Assembly (NCBI GenBank): GCA_047618185.1
Contig: JBLHKZ010000065.1
Location: forward strand, 1-23,503
Reading direction: 5' to 3'
Origin: JAYPEY01 sp047618185
GTDB lineage: Bacteria > Verrucomicrobiota > Verrucomicrobiia > Limisphaerales > JAYPEY01
DNA: 23,503 nt
Positions 7,008 to 15,841 of the stretch are shown here, one piece after another. The notes below the pieces were generated by a model that saw only the letters and a list, made by a program, of their open reading frames with translations, was not told the DNA's origin and did no database searches. Positions within the stretch are counted from its first letter, which is position 1. Every line of letters begins with the position of its first letter. The position numbers were made by a program, and so were the translations under genes.

Positions 7008-7802
7008 CTATTTTTCGTCCGCAGTCAGGATCTGCCCCCGTCGATTGTGACAAAGATGGTGTCCCCGTTGCAGACATCGGGCAATTCCAAAGACGAGTTG
7101 ACTGATCGCGAATACCCAGAGCATTGGCGTCATGACATCGAAGATTAGCGCCGCCGACAGCATGAAAATGAACACCCCTTCGGTGAAGTGGAACAGCTTA
7201 TGTTGCTCGCCTGCAAACCATCGGAGATTTGCCAGAACACCATGCTCCAGCCCCGCTGCATCCACTCTCTTTTTTTCCACTTCAGAGGCTTCCAGCATCG
7301 TTCTTTCCAAGTAGTCGTTATCATCCGACATCTCGATATAGACGACGACATATTTTATGTATCCACGAAGAGAGTAAAAAGCCACTCCCGCAAACGCCAG
7401 AAACACCGGAAGAACGGTTTCGGTCTGAAGATAGGCCGCGTAGCCGAGGGCTCCAAACCACAGAATCACCTGAATCTGATCGGTCACCTTGTCAAAAAAA
7501 CCGCCCACCCGGGAAGACACGCCACGGTAACGGGCCATCTGACCATCCATGCAATCGAGGATGTGGCTGCCGTGGATCAATGCCGCGGCGATATAGAAAT
7601 TCACTTGCCCGCCGAGAACGATCAGCGCCGCTGCCGCCACTGCGGCGATGAAAGAAAACAACGTGATCAAATTAGGCGTCAGCCATTTCCACTCGACCAC
7701 CACGCAATTGGCGACGATTGCCAATGGGGAGGTGACGAAGGACGACCACCACTCGTCATTCTTGTTTTTCGTGGCCCACAACTTCCGAAGCTTTCCGCTC
7801 AT
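7008..7802 (-). CDS. CDP-alcohol phosphatidyltransferase family membrane enzyme
   Basis: 264 residues with the full family signature D83-xx-D86-G-xx-A-R91-x8-G100-xxx-D104-xxx-D108 (DCMDGQMAR ... GGFFDKVTD). Membrane segments flank it at about 45-65, 68-85, 110-130, 135-150, 210-230 and 232-250. The family transfers a phosphoalcohol from a CDP-activated donor to an alcohol acceptor, typically a lipid, in the cytoplasmic membrane. The ATG overlaps the stop of the nucleotidyltransferase gene by ATGA, so the two should be made together. That pairing suggests that the nucleotidyltransferase makes the CDP-activated head group and this enzyme attaches it. The acceptor and exact product cannot be read from the sequence. 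Confidence 0.85.
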   Translation of the reverse strand: MSGKLRKLWATKNKNDEWWSSFVTSPLAIVANCVVVEWKWLTPNLITLFSFIAAVAAAALIVLGGQVNFYIAAALIHGSHILDCMDGQMARYRGVSSRVGGFFDKVTDQIQVILWFGALGYAAYLQTETVLPVFLAFAGVAFYSLRGYIKYVVVYIEMSDDNDYLERTMLEASEVEKKRVDAAGLEHGVLANLRWFAGEQHKLFHFTEGVFIFMLSAALIFDVMTPMLWVFAISQLVFGIARCLQRGHHLCHNRRGQILTADEK

Positions 7803-8587
7803 GGCGCGACCTCGTTAGACATCGCGACCCCGGGCATCAATTCCAGCCGGCACTCCAACGGCGATGCGAATTCAACCGGCTCGCGCGCCTGTGATTCGAC
7901 CCAGTCAACAAGTCGGTTGTAATCGCCGAGGTGGTCGACTTCGGTCCAGAATGCTCCCTCGACGTCGTTGTGCAAAATGTGAATTCCCTCATCGATAAAC
8001 GCGTAGAGAACGCCTTCCCACCAGTTTCTGAAATCGCCCAGCTGGATCATTTCCTCAAGACGATTCTTAAAAGTGGCGGTAAAGGATTTATCAATTCGGA
8101 CAATGCCCACATATTCACAATCGGTTTCATGATTGGACAGTTTGTTGCCTGTTTTCAGGATGCGGTTTCCCATCACGCCAAAACGAAAATCTGCGTCTTC
8201 AATGCGAGTGGAATCAGATAGCATGACCGCGGATCCTGTTTGGCGAATCGCCGTGTCGAGAACCTCTATTTCATAATAAAGGTCCGCGTTCATCAGAATC
8301 ACGTCATCACACAAGATGTCCTTAGCCAGCCACAGGGACGCAATGCTGTTGGTGACTCGGAAAAAGGGATTGTGAAGATATTTCACGCGAGCCTGAAGCT
8401 CCTGGTGAATGAGCTCGCTCTTAAACCCGGTAATCACCGTGATATCCGAAATGCCTCGCTGCCGTAACAGCTCCACAGATCTTTTAATCAATGTCACCCC
8501 GTTTGATTCGATCAAACACTTCGGCCTGTCTCCGTTGACCTTGTTGAGACGAGAGCCAACTCCGGCCGCCATAATAATCGCTTTCAT
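7799..8587 (-). CDS. NTP transferase (CTP:phosphocholine/phosphonate cytidylyltransferase-like)
   Basis: 262 residues of a Rossmann-like nucleotidyltransferase: MKAIIMAAGVGSRL at the start (nucleotide loop), RPKCLIE around residue 22 (substrate lysine), VITGF near 52, and NADLYYE near 100 with the metal-binding Asp. The size and motifs fit the LicC-like group that makes CDP-choline, and also cytidylyltransferases for aminoethylphosphonate or inositol phosphate. It overlaps by ATGA both the aminotransferase gene upstream and the CDP-alcohol phosphatidyltransferase gene downstream. The context points to cytidylation of a small phosphorylated or phosphono amino alcohol. Nucleotide and substrate specificity are inference. 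Confidence 0.8.
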   Translation of the reverse strand: MKAIIMAAGVGSRLNKVNGDRPKCLIESNGVTLIKRSVELLRQRGISDITVITGFKSELIHQELQARVKYLHNPFFRVTNSIASLWLAKDILCDDVILMNADLYYEIEVLDTAIRQTGSAVMLSDSTRIEDADFRFGVMGNRILKTGNKLSNHETDCEYVGIVRIDKSFTATFKNRLEEMIQLGDFRNWWEGVLYAFIDEGIHILHNDVEGAFWTEVDHLGDYNRLVDWVESQAREPVEFASPLECRLELMPGVAMSNEVAP

Positions 8588-9684
8588 ATCTGAATCCTTT
8601 CGGGTTTTTCGTGTGCGTTCGATTCGGCGACGCTCCTCAGCGCCGCGTTCAAAATCGTCAAATCTGCGTTGTCTTGAGCTCCCATATGCGCGACGCGAAA
8701 GATCTTCGACTTAAGGCGCCCTGCATTGGGAGCGACGATGATGTCGAAACGCTCGCGCAACTCCTCGGCAATCTTGGAAGCGTCAATACCCTTGCGGGAA
8801 AGCGCCGTGATCGCGTTCGAGGATCGAAACGGAAACACTTCAAATGGAAGCCCCACAAGACCCCTGCGAAAAGTTTCGGCCCGTTCCTTGTGTTGCAGTG
8901 TCAAAGCTGGGAGGGTTTGCTCTTGGATATCCCTGAGGCGTTGAACCAGTTGCAACATCAGTCCAATCGCGGGAGTGTAGGGCGTCTGGCCGCGTTCTTG
9001 GTTGACCAGACAATTCTTGAGGTCGAAATATAAAATGCCTGGCTGTCTCCCGGCCAATCGCGCCGTCGCCCGGTCGTTCATCGCGACGAACGACATCCCC
9101 GGCGGCAGGGCCAGAGCCTTTTGCGTGCTTAAAATCGCCGCGTCGACACCCCACTCATCCATGTGGAATGGGTCGGCGCAAATGGAGCTGATTGCATCAA
9201 CCAGAAAAAACAGTCCATGGTTTCGGGCGATCAAGCCCAGGGATTGAATGTCATACAAATGACCCGTTGAGGTCTCATGGGCGGTTGCCAACAACGCGGT
9301 AGATCGTTTTTCCAAAACAAGGTCGCCCAGATAGTTCAAGTCAATATCGGATCCAAGGGGCGGCGTATAGACGTCGTGGGGAATCGAATGCCGCTCACAG
9401 AGGTCACACCACCTTTGGCCAAATACGCCTCCATTGATGATGAGCGCCTTGTCCCTGGCTCCGAGGAAATTCATAACGGAAGCCTCCATGGCCGCCGTGC
9501 CGGAGCCCGTAAGGAGGGCGACGGAACCCTCAGTGCGAAAAACATATTTCAGTCCACGGAGAATTTCGTGGGTGAGTTCTGTAAACTCCTCAGTGCGATT
9601 GTAGGGTAGTTGTTTAGCTCCGATGGATCGCAGATGCTCTTCAATAGGAACCGGGCCTGGGGTAAATAAACGCATCTTTCTCAT
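8584..9684 (-). CDS. Class V aminotransferase (2-aminoethylphosphonate-pyruvate transaminase-like)
   Basis: 366 residues of a PLP fold-type I enzyme. LFTPGPVPIEE opens the protein, GSGTAAMEA near 60 binds the cofactor phosphate, HETSTGHLYDI at 136-146 contacts the ring, VDAISS near 162 has the PLP aspartate, and K189 in STQKALALPPG is the Schiff-base lysine. This pattern fits PhnW-like and serine/alanine-glyoxylate aminotransferases. The neighbours (cytidylyltransferase, CDP-alcohol phosphatidyltransferase) favour PhnW-like use in the biosynthetic direction, making 2-aminoethylphosphonate. However, PEP mutase and phosphonopyruvate decarboxylase are not in the window. The start at 9684 is preferred; an in-frame ATG three codons later is possible. 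Confidence 0.82.
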   Translation of the reverse strand: MRKMRLFTPGPVPIEEHLRSIGAKQLPYNRTEEFTELTHEILRGLKYVFRTEGSVALLTGSGTAAMEASVMNFLGARDKALIINGGVFGQRWCDLCERHSIPHDVYTPPLGSDIDLNYLGDLVLEKRSTALLATAHETSTGHLYDIQSLGLIARNHGLFFLVDAISSICADPFHMDEWGVDAAILSTQKALALPPGMSFVAMNDRATARLAGRQPGILYFDLKNCLVNQERGQTPYTPAIGLMLQLVQRLRDIQEQTLPALTLQHKERAETFRRGLVGLPFEVFPFRSSNAITALSRKGIDASKIAEELRERFDIIVAPNAGRLKSKIFRVAHMGAQDNADLTILNAALRSVAESNAHEKPERIQI

Positions 9685-9690
9685 GATCTG

Positions 9691-10209
9691 TCAGACCTTT
9701 CCCTTTCGCGGCAGTCGCTTCGCTGCGGATTCGAATTTCCTGCGCTGTTCGCGTACTGGCGAAAAGGGCATGCCCTCCGATCGCTCATATCGCTCGGCGC
9801 GAAGGAACCAGAACGCCAACCCTCCCGTGTTGTGGGGCGTCGACTGAGATTCCGATTGCTTGGTCCGCACCCCCAGAGAGCCCTTACGGCCTGTCTTCTG
9901 CCACCCGCGCCGCTCCATTATCATGCGAACCAGGACGCCAATGGCCTGCCGAAATCGTCGGCCGCATCCGGCTCGTCCGCTTGCCAGGAACTCGTTGACC
10001 ACTGGTTGCGACTCGAGTTCTCGCACAACGCCCGACAGCGGCGGGCGGTCGTGGTGGAGCTCCGATTCCTCCATTCGCCGCTGGCGATCGGCGCTGTCGA
10101 AAAAACAGATCGCCTCATCAAAGGGTTGCTCCGGATCATTGACGACGTCGATAAAGGTTTTCCCCTGTGGCTCTCCCAGAAATGTGTTTTGTGTTACTCG
10201 TGCTTTCAT
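9691..10209 (-). CDS. Hypothetical basic protein upstream of the aminotransferase
   Basis: 172 residues. It ends 6 nt before the aminotransferase start, so co-transcription is likely. I recognise no named family. Residues 60-172 look coherent: VVRELESQP, RRFRQAIGVLVRMIMERRGWQKTGRKGSLGV, then NTGGLAFWFLRAERYE and a Lys/Arg-rich tail. The net charge is strongly positive, there is no signal peptide or membrane segment, and nucleic-acid binding is conceivable but unproven. Several plus-strand frames overlap it, of which one 203-codon frame is Arg/Ser-rich and looks like a shadow. I prefer the minus frame because of its composition and operon position. Confidence 0.55.
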   Translation of the reverse strand: MKARVTQNTFLGEPQGKTFIDVVNDPEQPFDEAICFFDSADRQRRMEESELHHDRPPLSGVVRELESQPVVNEFLASGRAGCGRRFRQAIGVLVRMIMERRGWQKTGRKGSLGVRTKQSESQSTPHNTGGLAFWFLRAERYERSEGMPFSPVREQRRKFESAAKRLPRKGKV

Positions 10210-10395
10210 GGGATTGAAAAATCATGCGCTCATTCATCGGTCTTTTGTCCGTAAGTTTGAATACTGGAATGAAGCGAAAACCCGACGAAGTTCCGGTCGA
10301 GGGGAGCTGAACAACGCCTGCATCGCTAGGCAATCCAAGAGATACAATAATTGGACGTGCAAAGTATGTGCCTACAGTTTTGAACCGCGCAATGA

Positions 10396-10441
10396 AAATA
10401 CTTCAGTATTTCACGGGCGTGATCGCACGTCGAATCGACGT
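10396..10441. promoter_or_regulatory. Two small palindromes in the intergenic region
   Basis: The 317-nt gap 10210-10526 has no gene. In it are a 7-bp-arm palindrome AAATACTTCAGTATTT (10396-10411) and, 15 nt on, ACGTCGA-A-TCGACGT (10427-10441). They lie about 190-230 nt upstream of the basic-protein gene on the minus strand and could be operators for the head-group operon. No convincing -35/-10 pair was found. Confidence 0.3.
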
Positions 10442-10475
10442 CACAACATGCTGATCGCCACCACCAATTGACTTG

Positions 10476-10498
10476 CGGTTCCTAAAATTACGGAACCG
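10476..10498 (-). terminator. Hairpin downstream of the P-loop gene, possible terminator
   Basis: CGGTTCC and GGAACCG arms enclose TAA/TTA, giving about 10 pairs with one bulge. It starts 28 nt past the stop of the minus-strand P-loop gene. There is no T-run after it, so rho-independent termination is doubtful; it may stabilise the mRNA 3' end instead. Confidence 0.35.
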
Positions 10499-10526
10499 GC
10501 GGGAAGGCGGTATTTTTACAAAATCA

Positions 10527-11090
10527 TCAAGTAATCTCAAACTGCGCCTTGATCAATCGCGCCGCTTCTTTGGCGGGCACACGGGTGTTGTTGATTTTGA
10601 AATAGTTGTTTCGTTTGAAGGCGCCGTCCGCGTTGTTGAGAACATGCTTCCTGTCTGTCTCCAGCAATTCCTCCTCGGATGCCTTCAAGTCGCGTTTTGA
10701 GGGTTTGTAGGTCAACCTGTTTTCCGTCGTATTGCGCCGGAGTCTTTCTTCCACGTCGGCTTCAATTTCGACGTAGTAGACACTGGCGTTCTCGCGCTCA
10801 AATATGTCGACGATTCTGTCAATGAAATCGCTGTCATTTTTTTGCTCCAATTCCCAGGCGTAGGTAAAAATCAAACCCTCAAGATCGCTCTTGGCCACTT
10901 CCTCGAATACTTGCACCCGTATCGAATTCACCAGTTTTTTGAAACTGTTTGATTTCATGTCAAAGAAGGGCAGCACGATTTCGATGGACATGTGATTGTG
11001 GAACAACTTCAAGCCGGTGATTTTTTCCAACTCTTGTCCGACGGTCATCTTTCCGACGGCTAAGGGCCCAAAGAGAATAACGAGTTTCAT
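10527..11090 (-). CDS. P-loop kinase-like ATPase (AAA/shikimate-kinase-like)
   Basis: 187 residues from the ATG at 11090; in-frame ATGs at 11099 and 11120 would add 3 or 10 residues. The later start is chosen because relatives begin KLVILFGP directly. The P-loop is GPLAVGKMT (residues 8-16), with Met where Ser/Thr is usual, a variant I associate with this small family. KLFHNHMSIE follows, then GLIFTYAWEL, and a VEERLRRN lid-like segment and KPSKRDL near 130. This is the architecture of small nucleoside- or metabolite-kinase-like proteins. The substrate is unknown. It is transcribed alone as far as can be seen, separated from its neighbours by gaps of 317 and about 220 nt. Confidence 0.72.
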   Translation of the reverse strand: MKLVILFGPLAVGKMTVGQELEKITGLKLFHNHMSIEIVLPFFDMKSNSFKKLVNSIRVQVFEEVAKSDLEGLIFTYAWELEQKNDSDFIDRIVDIFERENASVYYVEIEADVEERLRRNTTENRLTYKPSKRDLKASEEELLETDRKHVLNNADGAFKRNNYFKINNTRVPAKEAARLIKAQFEIT

Positions 11091-11309
11091 CTGTTTCATT
11101 TCTTGCAAGAGGCTGTCCATTGACGCCGCGATTTTGCGCCCTTTGGGGCGACGTTTTTATCAGCGCAAACGCGTTTAAATGAAATGTGGCAAAATGGCAA
11201 TTGTACTTTGGGGAGACGTGTTGGAATGAACGCGGATGCTGAACACACTTACCGCTTCCAGTTTTTATAAACACTTTGGCAGCTTCAACGATCTACGCTT
11301 TTATCGCGC

Positions 11310-12132
11310 CAGGCGAAACGAACGGATCGACAATGGCGTCAGGCAGTCGAGGAGCTTGCGGCGCAACCCGTCGATCTTGTCCTGCATCTGGGCGACATCG
11401 TGGATCGGGGACGCGAGGAGCAATATCCGGTCTACAAGGAGATTCGGGACGGGCTCGGGAAAAAGATTTACGAGATTCCGGGCAATCACGATCCGGCGAA
11501 GCTTTTTACGAAGCACATTCGCGAGACGATCGACATTAGCTTTTCGCACAAGGCCGTTCGCGTCGTCATGTTCGGCAATGCTCGCTCCGATTCTCACGAC
11601 GGGTTTATATCCGAGGAGCAACTGACATGGATCGAGGCCGAGTGCGCTTCGGCGGCGAAAGCAAAACAACGTGTGATCGTTTGCGCGCACGTTCCGATAC
11701 ACACAAATCGTCCGCCGGACCGCGCCTGGTATGTGAAACCTGTGAACGGGTAGACAGGTTTTTATGAAATCCTGCGGAGGCATGAGCCGCGAATAGTGGC
11801 GGTCTTTCACGGCCATTTTCACAATGGCATCCGGGGCTGGGACGACCACGCGCCCGCGCATGAAGTCATCCCTATTTGGAATTCCGAGGTGGTTGATGGT
11901 ATTGCGGGACGACCACGCGCCCGCGCATGAAGTCATCCTGCCTTCGTTGCTCTACAATCGCGACCGCGGGTTGGAGGCGAAGAAGGCTCCGGGCTACAAT
12001 CTGACGGAGTTTCGTCCGGGATATGTGCTGGCGAAGCTTTCCGCGAGCCAGCTGAACCTGCGCTACAAGCCGCTGGGCGCGGAGGCTGCCGTTGAAAAAC
12101 GGTTTGCGTTGACGTCGCGCGAGCCGAACTAG
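11310..12132 (+). pseudogene. Broken second copy of the metallophosphoesterase
   Basis: Homology to the intact gene at 5260-6198 starts near 11320 (RQWRQAVEELAAQPVDLVLHLGD) and continues to the C-terminus. There are at least three lesions. The first 65-70 codons, with the Tat signal and the SDTH metal motif, are absent and there is no start codon. CAG has become TAG at 11751-11753. A net 67-bp insertion at 11872-11938 shifts the frame. GDIVDRG, GNHD, HVPIH and GHFH are still readable. The final part ends ALTSREPN at 12132, seven nt from the yjbQ stop, as in the first copy. Confidence 0.85.
11839..11938. repeat. 33-bp direct repeat around 34 bp of filler inside the pseudogene
   Basis: The 33 bp at 11839-11871 (starting GGGACGACCACGCGCC) recur exactly at 11906-11938. 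Between them are 34 bp (11872-11905) not seen in the other gene copy. The net 67-bp gain explains the frameshift. It resembles a local duplication with inserted filler DNA. Confidence 0.85.
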
Positions 12133-12138
12133 CGGCGG

Positions 12139-12558
<420 letters not shown>

Positions 12559-12568
12559 GGATGTACGG

Positions 12569-13861
12569 CTAGTTGTTGGTTTGGAATTGAGGTTGGGAGC
12601 TGACCAATGCGCCTCGTTCGTCGGTCGCGGTGATCAGCCAAATTGTGGTTTTCTCGGGGAGCGCGCCGGCGTCAATCTCCTCGTTGGCGATTGTGGTCGG
12701 GCGACTCTTCCAGTTGCGTTTGGATTGAAGTCCGGTGTCGAGAGTGTAGTGCAGGCTCGCCTGTTTGAGCGGGATCGCTGATTTGTATCTGACGATGATG
12801 CGGTTGTTCTGGGTTTTCGGGGCGTTCAGTTTGGGGAGTGAAGGCGCGCCTTTGCAATGGCTGTCGATGAAGAGGCCGATTTCCGCCGGCCGCCATCCGG
12901 CGGGATGGCTGTGGCCCATGCTGGGTTTGATACGAATCGTGCTGTCGGCTTTCACCGCGGCGATGCTGCGCGCGTAGCTGTCGAGCGGGTAGTGAATGTC
13001 CTTGTTGCCGTTGACGAAGAACATGGGAACGCGGCAGGCGGGCAGGTAGCTGGACGGGTCGTAATGCTTTACCCACTTCTGGCGCAATTCCGGCCCGAGG
13101 GCGTCGATGGCTTTTTTCTGGACGGATTCTCCTTCGTGCAGAAAGCCGCAGCCGTAGACCGGGACGGCGGCTTTGAAGCGATTGTCGAGTGAGGCGACGA
13201 TGCAGGTGGTGTAGCCGCCCCAGCTGATGCCGGTCACGGCGGTGCGGGTCTCGTCAACTTCCGGAAAACTTCGGATCAGCGAATGGGCGCGAATGGCGTT
13301 GGCCACGGCGTGGTAGGGCCAGTGATCGTTTTTCGGGCCGCCGATGCTGTTGAATTTCTGTTCGTGGCCTTGCGCGGGGCCGCCGTTCTCCATGGGGTGG
13401 CGTTTGATATTACGGCCGCCGGTGAGCTTTCCGGTGGCGGGGTCAACGTTCGGGGGATCGAGGCGTTTGGCTCCGAGGTCCATGGCGATGGCTGCGTAGC
13501 CACGCTCGGCCCAGAGCAAAACCCATTCGGCGAAGGCGGTTCCGCCGCCGCCGTGGATCAACACAACGGCCGGGAGGTTCTTGTCCTTGCTTTTGTCGCC
13601 GGAGATCGAGCCGGGGGTCGCGTAGTAGGCGAAGACTTCCGTGGCGCGGCCTTTGTATTCATGGCCTGAATAGGCGAGGGAGCGAATCGGGCTCTGGTCA
13701 TCGAGCCAACGGAAGGCGGGCGGCTGGCTGAGTTCTTTGAGATTCCACGGCATGGAGGTGGGCAATTCCGGGGCGGGAGTGATTTGTGTCACGGCAGCGA
13801 GACAGTGGCCGGCCGACGAAAGCGCCAAGGCGCAGATTATCCCGAGTTCCCGTTTCATCAT
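12569..13861 (-). CDS. Secreted alpha/beta hydrolase (dienelactone/acetyl-xylan-esterase-like)
   Basis: 430 residues with an export signal at 1-22 (KRELGIICALALSSAGHCLAA). The oxyanion loop is LIHGGGGTAF at 101-110, the nucleophile is S213 in GISWGG, the acid is probably D288 in GNKDIHYP, and the base H317 in MGHSHPAGW. This is the full catalytic triad order of the alpha/beta hydrolase fold, closest in pattern to dienelactone hydrolase or acetyl-xylan-esterase-like proteins. Residues 340-430 look like a separate beta-sandwich domain. It would act on an ester outside the cytoplasm; the substrate is unknown. ATG at 13861 or 13858 is possible. It lies 151 nt after ispG and just before yjbQ. Confidence 0.85.
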   Translation of the reverse strand: MMKRELGIICALALSSAGHCLAAVTQITPAPELPTSMPWNLKELSQPPAFRWLDDQSPIRSLAYSGHEYKGRATEVFAYYATPGSISGDKSKDKNLPAVVLIHGGGGTAFAEWVLLWAERGYAAIAMDLGAKRLDPPNVDPATGKLTGGRNIKRHPMENGGPAQGHEQKFNSIGGPKNDHWPYHAVANAIRAHSLIRSFPEVDETRTAVTGISWGGYTTCIVASLDNRFKAAVPVYGCGFLHEGESVQKKAIDALGPELRQKWVKHYDPSSYLPACRVPMFFVNGNKDIHYPLDSYARSIAAVKADSTIRIKPSMGHSHPAGWRPAEIGLFIDSHCKGAPSLPKLNAPKTQNNRIIVRYKSAIPLKQASLHYTLDTGLQSKRNWKSRPTTIANEEIDAGALPEKTTIWLITATDERGALVSSQPQFQTNN

Positions 13862-14012
13862 GACTGCGCGGAGTTTATCGGCTGGCGGCGTTGGAGGAAG
13901 GGAAATCCGCGTGGGCGCGCCGAGGAAAGGCGCATTTCAGTTTTTCGAAAGATGGGACACCGAGGACGGCGTCTGTCTCCAATATTGAGATTTGATCTGA
14001 GCGTTGGGGAGA

Positions 14013-15803
14013 TCACCCGGCTTCGATCAGATCGGGTTCCTCCTCCGGTTCCTGCCACTTGTCGTGCTCTTTGATCAGCTCGACGAGTTTTTCCACGGCT
14101 TCCGAGGCGGGGATGCCGATTTTCACCGGTGTCTTGCCGACGTAGAGATTGATCTTTCCTGGAGCGCCTCCGACGTAGCCGAAGTCCGCGTCGGCCATCT
14201 CACCGGGACCGTTCACGATGCAGCCCATGATGGCGATCTTGACGCCTTTCAGATGAACGGTGCGCTCTTTGATTGCCGCCGTGACGACTTGCAGGTCGAA
14301 CAGCGTCCGACCGCAGCTGGGGCAGGCGACGTAGTCTGTTTTGAAGGAGCGGCAACCGGCGGCCTGGAGAATGTTGAACGCCAGCTTGAGAGATTGGCCG
14401 CCGCCGGCTTCGGCGCGGATCAGGATGGCGTCGCCGATGCCGTCGGCCAAAAGCGCTCCGAGCACGACGGATGAGCGGAGCAGGGCGATGTTCGGCGCGT
14501 AGGGGGCCTCAGGGAAGGTCAGGCAGTCCTTGAGCAGAATCGGGTTGTTGCGGCCGAGCCGTTTCAGTCGAGCGGCCAACAGGCGAAAGGCCGTGATCGT
14601 CGGCAGCGTCAGATCGTCCTTCACCGTGATGAGCTGGGTGTCGCAATTGATGTCGAAATCTGCGGTGGGATCGACTTCGAGGACGTTGAGATCTTCGTAA
14701 ATGGCTTCTGGCCGCACGTCGGCGCCGGGGCGGACATTGGGGGCGACTTTGTCGTAGGCCGCCTGGGTGACGACCACGCGAACGGTCTGCTCGCCGCCGC
14801 ATTTGACGGTGTCGGTCAATTCGATTTCGGGCGTCGCGCGGCGTTCGAACTCGAAGGGATTGTAGGCAACGGGCAATTCCTGGATTTCGGCGGTTCGGTT
14901 CGTCAGATCGGGAATTTGCGCCAGCAGGTCTTTGCAGACCGCGATCTCATTGGGGGAATCCTCGGTCAGCGAAACACGAATCGTGTCGCCCAATCCGTCG
15001 CAGAGCAGGGAGCCGATTCCAATGGCGCTCTTGATGCGGCCGTCTTCGCCTTCGCCGGCCTCGGTGACGCCAAGATGCAGCGGGTAGTTCCAATCCGGAC
15101 CCAGCTCGGCGAGCCGCGCCGTCAGCAGGCGATAGCACTCGATCGCGACCTTGGGATTACTGGCCTTCATCGAGAAGCCGAAATTATGAAAGTCGTTCCG
15201 GCGGGCGATGCGGGCAAATTCGAGTGCGCTTTCGACCATGCCCAAAGGCGTGTCGCCGTAGCGATTCATGATCCGATCACTGAGCGAGCCATGATTCGTC
15301 CCGATGCGAATGGCTCGATTGAGCTCTTTGCACTTGAGCACGAGCGGTGTGAATTTTTCTTCAATGCGGCGGAGTTCCTCGTTGTATTCCTCGTCCGTGT
15401 ATTCCAGGACGGCGAAGTTTTTCTTGTCGGCGTAGTTGCCGGGATTGACGCGCACCTTCTCGACCCAATTGGCGGCCTCCATGGCGGCGGCGGGCTGGAA
15501 ATGGATATCCGCGACGAGGGGCGTGTTGCAGCCTTTCTCGCGCAGGCCATCGACGATGTTCTTCAGATTGGCGGCGATCTTTGCGTTCTGGGCGGTGACG
15601 CGGACGAGCTGGCAGCCGACGTCGACGAGCGCGAGAGTTTGCTCGATGCAGGCCTGAGTGTCCTGCGTGTCGCTGGTGAGCATGGACTGGGCGACGACGG
15701 GGTTGTCTCCGCCGATAACAACGCCGCCAGACTCGGGGGCGCCAATCCGCCACTCGCGGGTGAGTCGACGACGATAGAAATAGGGCGATTCGCAGTATTG
15801 CAT
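14013..15803 (-). CDS. ispG: 4-hydroxy-3-methylbut-2-enyl-diphosphate synthase, long form
   Basis: 596 residues against about 370 in E. coli. This is the long type with an extra domain between the TIM barrel and the iron-sulphur domain, as in Chlamydia, Bacteroidetes and plants. The barrel runs from QSMLTSDTQDT through VADIHFQP, VRVNPGN and RIGTNHGSL. The [4Fe-4S] ligands are visible: two Cys in CPSCGRT near 494-497, Cys in GCIVNGPGE near 528, and its Glu. It converts MEcPP to HMBPP in the MEP isoprenoid pathway, feeding UppS upstream in the same cluster. It starts 38 nt after rseP and appears to be the last gene of the operon. Confidence 0.95.
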   Translation of the reverse strand: MQYCESPYFYRRRLTREWRIGAPESGGVVIGGDNPVVAQSMLTSDTQDTQACIEQTLALVDVGCQLVRVTAQNAKIAANLKNIVDGLREKGCNTPLVADIHFQPAAAMEAANWVEKVRVNPGNYADKKNFAVLEYTDEEYNEELRRIEEKFTPLVLKCKELNRAIRIGTNHGSLSDRIMNRYGDTPLGMVESALEFARIARRNDFHNFGFSMKASNPKVAIECYRLLTARLAELGPDWNYPLHLGVTEAGEGEDGRIKSAIGIGSLLCDGLGDTIRVSLTEDSPNEIAVCKDLLAQIPDLTNRTAEIQELPVAYNPFEFERRATPEIELTDTVKCGGEQTVRVVVTQAAYDKVAPNVRPGADVRPEAIYEDLNVLEVDPTADFDINCDTQLITVKDDLTLPTITAFRLLAARLKRLGRNNPILLKDCLTFPEAPYAPNIALLRSSVVLGALLADGIGDAILIRAEAGGGQSLKLAFNILQAAGCRSFKTDYVACPSCGRTLFDLQVVTAAIKERTVHLKGVKIAIMGCIVNGPGEMADADFGYVGGAPGKINLYVGKTPVKIGIPASEAVEKLVELIKEHDKWQEPEEEPDLIEAG

Positions 15804-15841
15804 GAAATCAGTCGAAGGGGATGAAAGCCGGCGCGCGGTCG

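Noticed and set aside
10340..10370. Sigma-54 type promoter (TTTGCACG ... TTAT) on the minus strand
   Set aside because: The -24 part is partial and the -12 GC element is missing.
14916..15824. 302-codon plus-strand frame opposite ispG
   Set aside because: A shadow of ispG for the same reasons; the minus-strand product has all cluster ligands.
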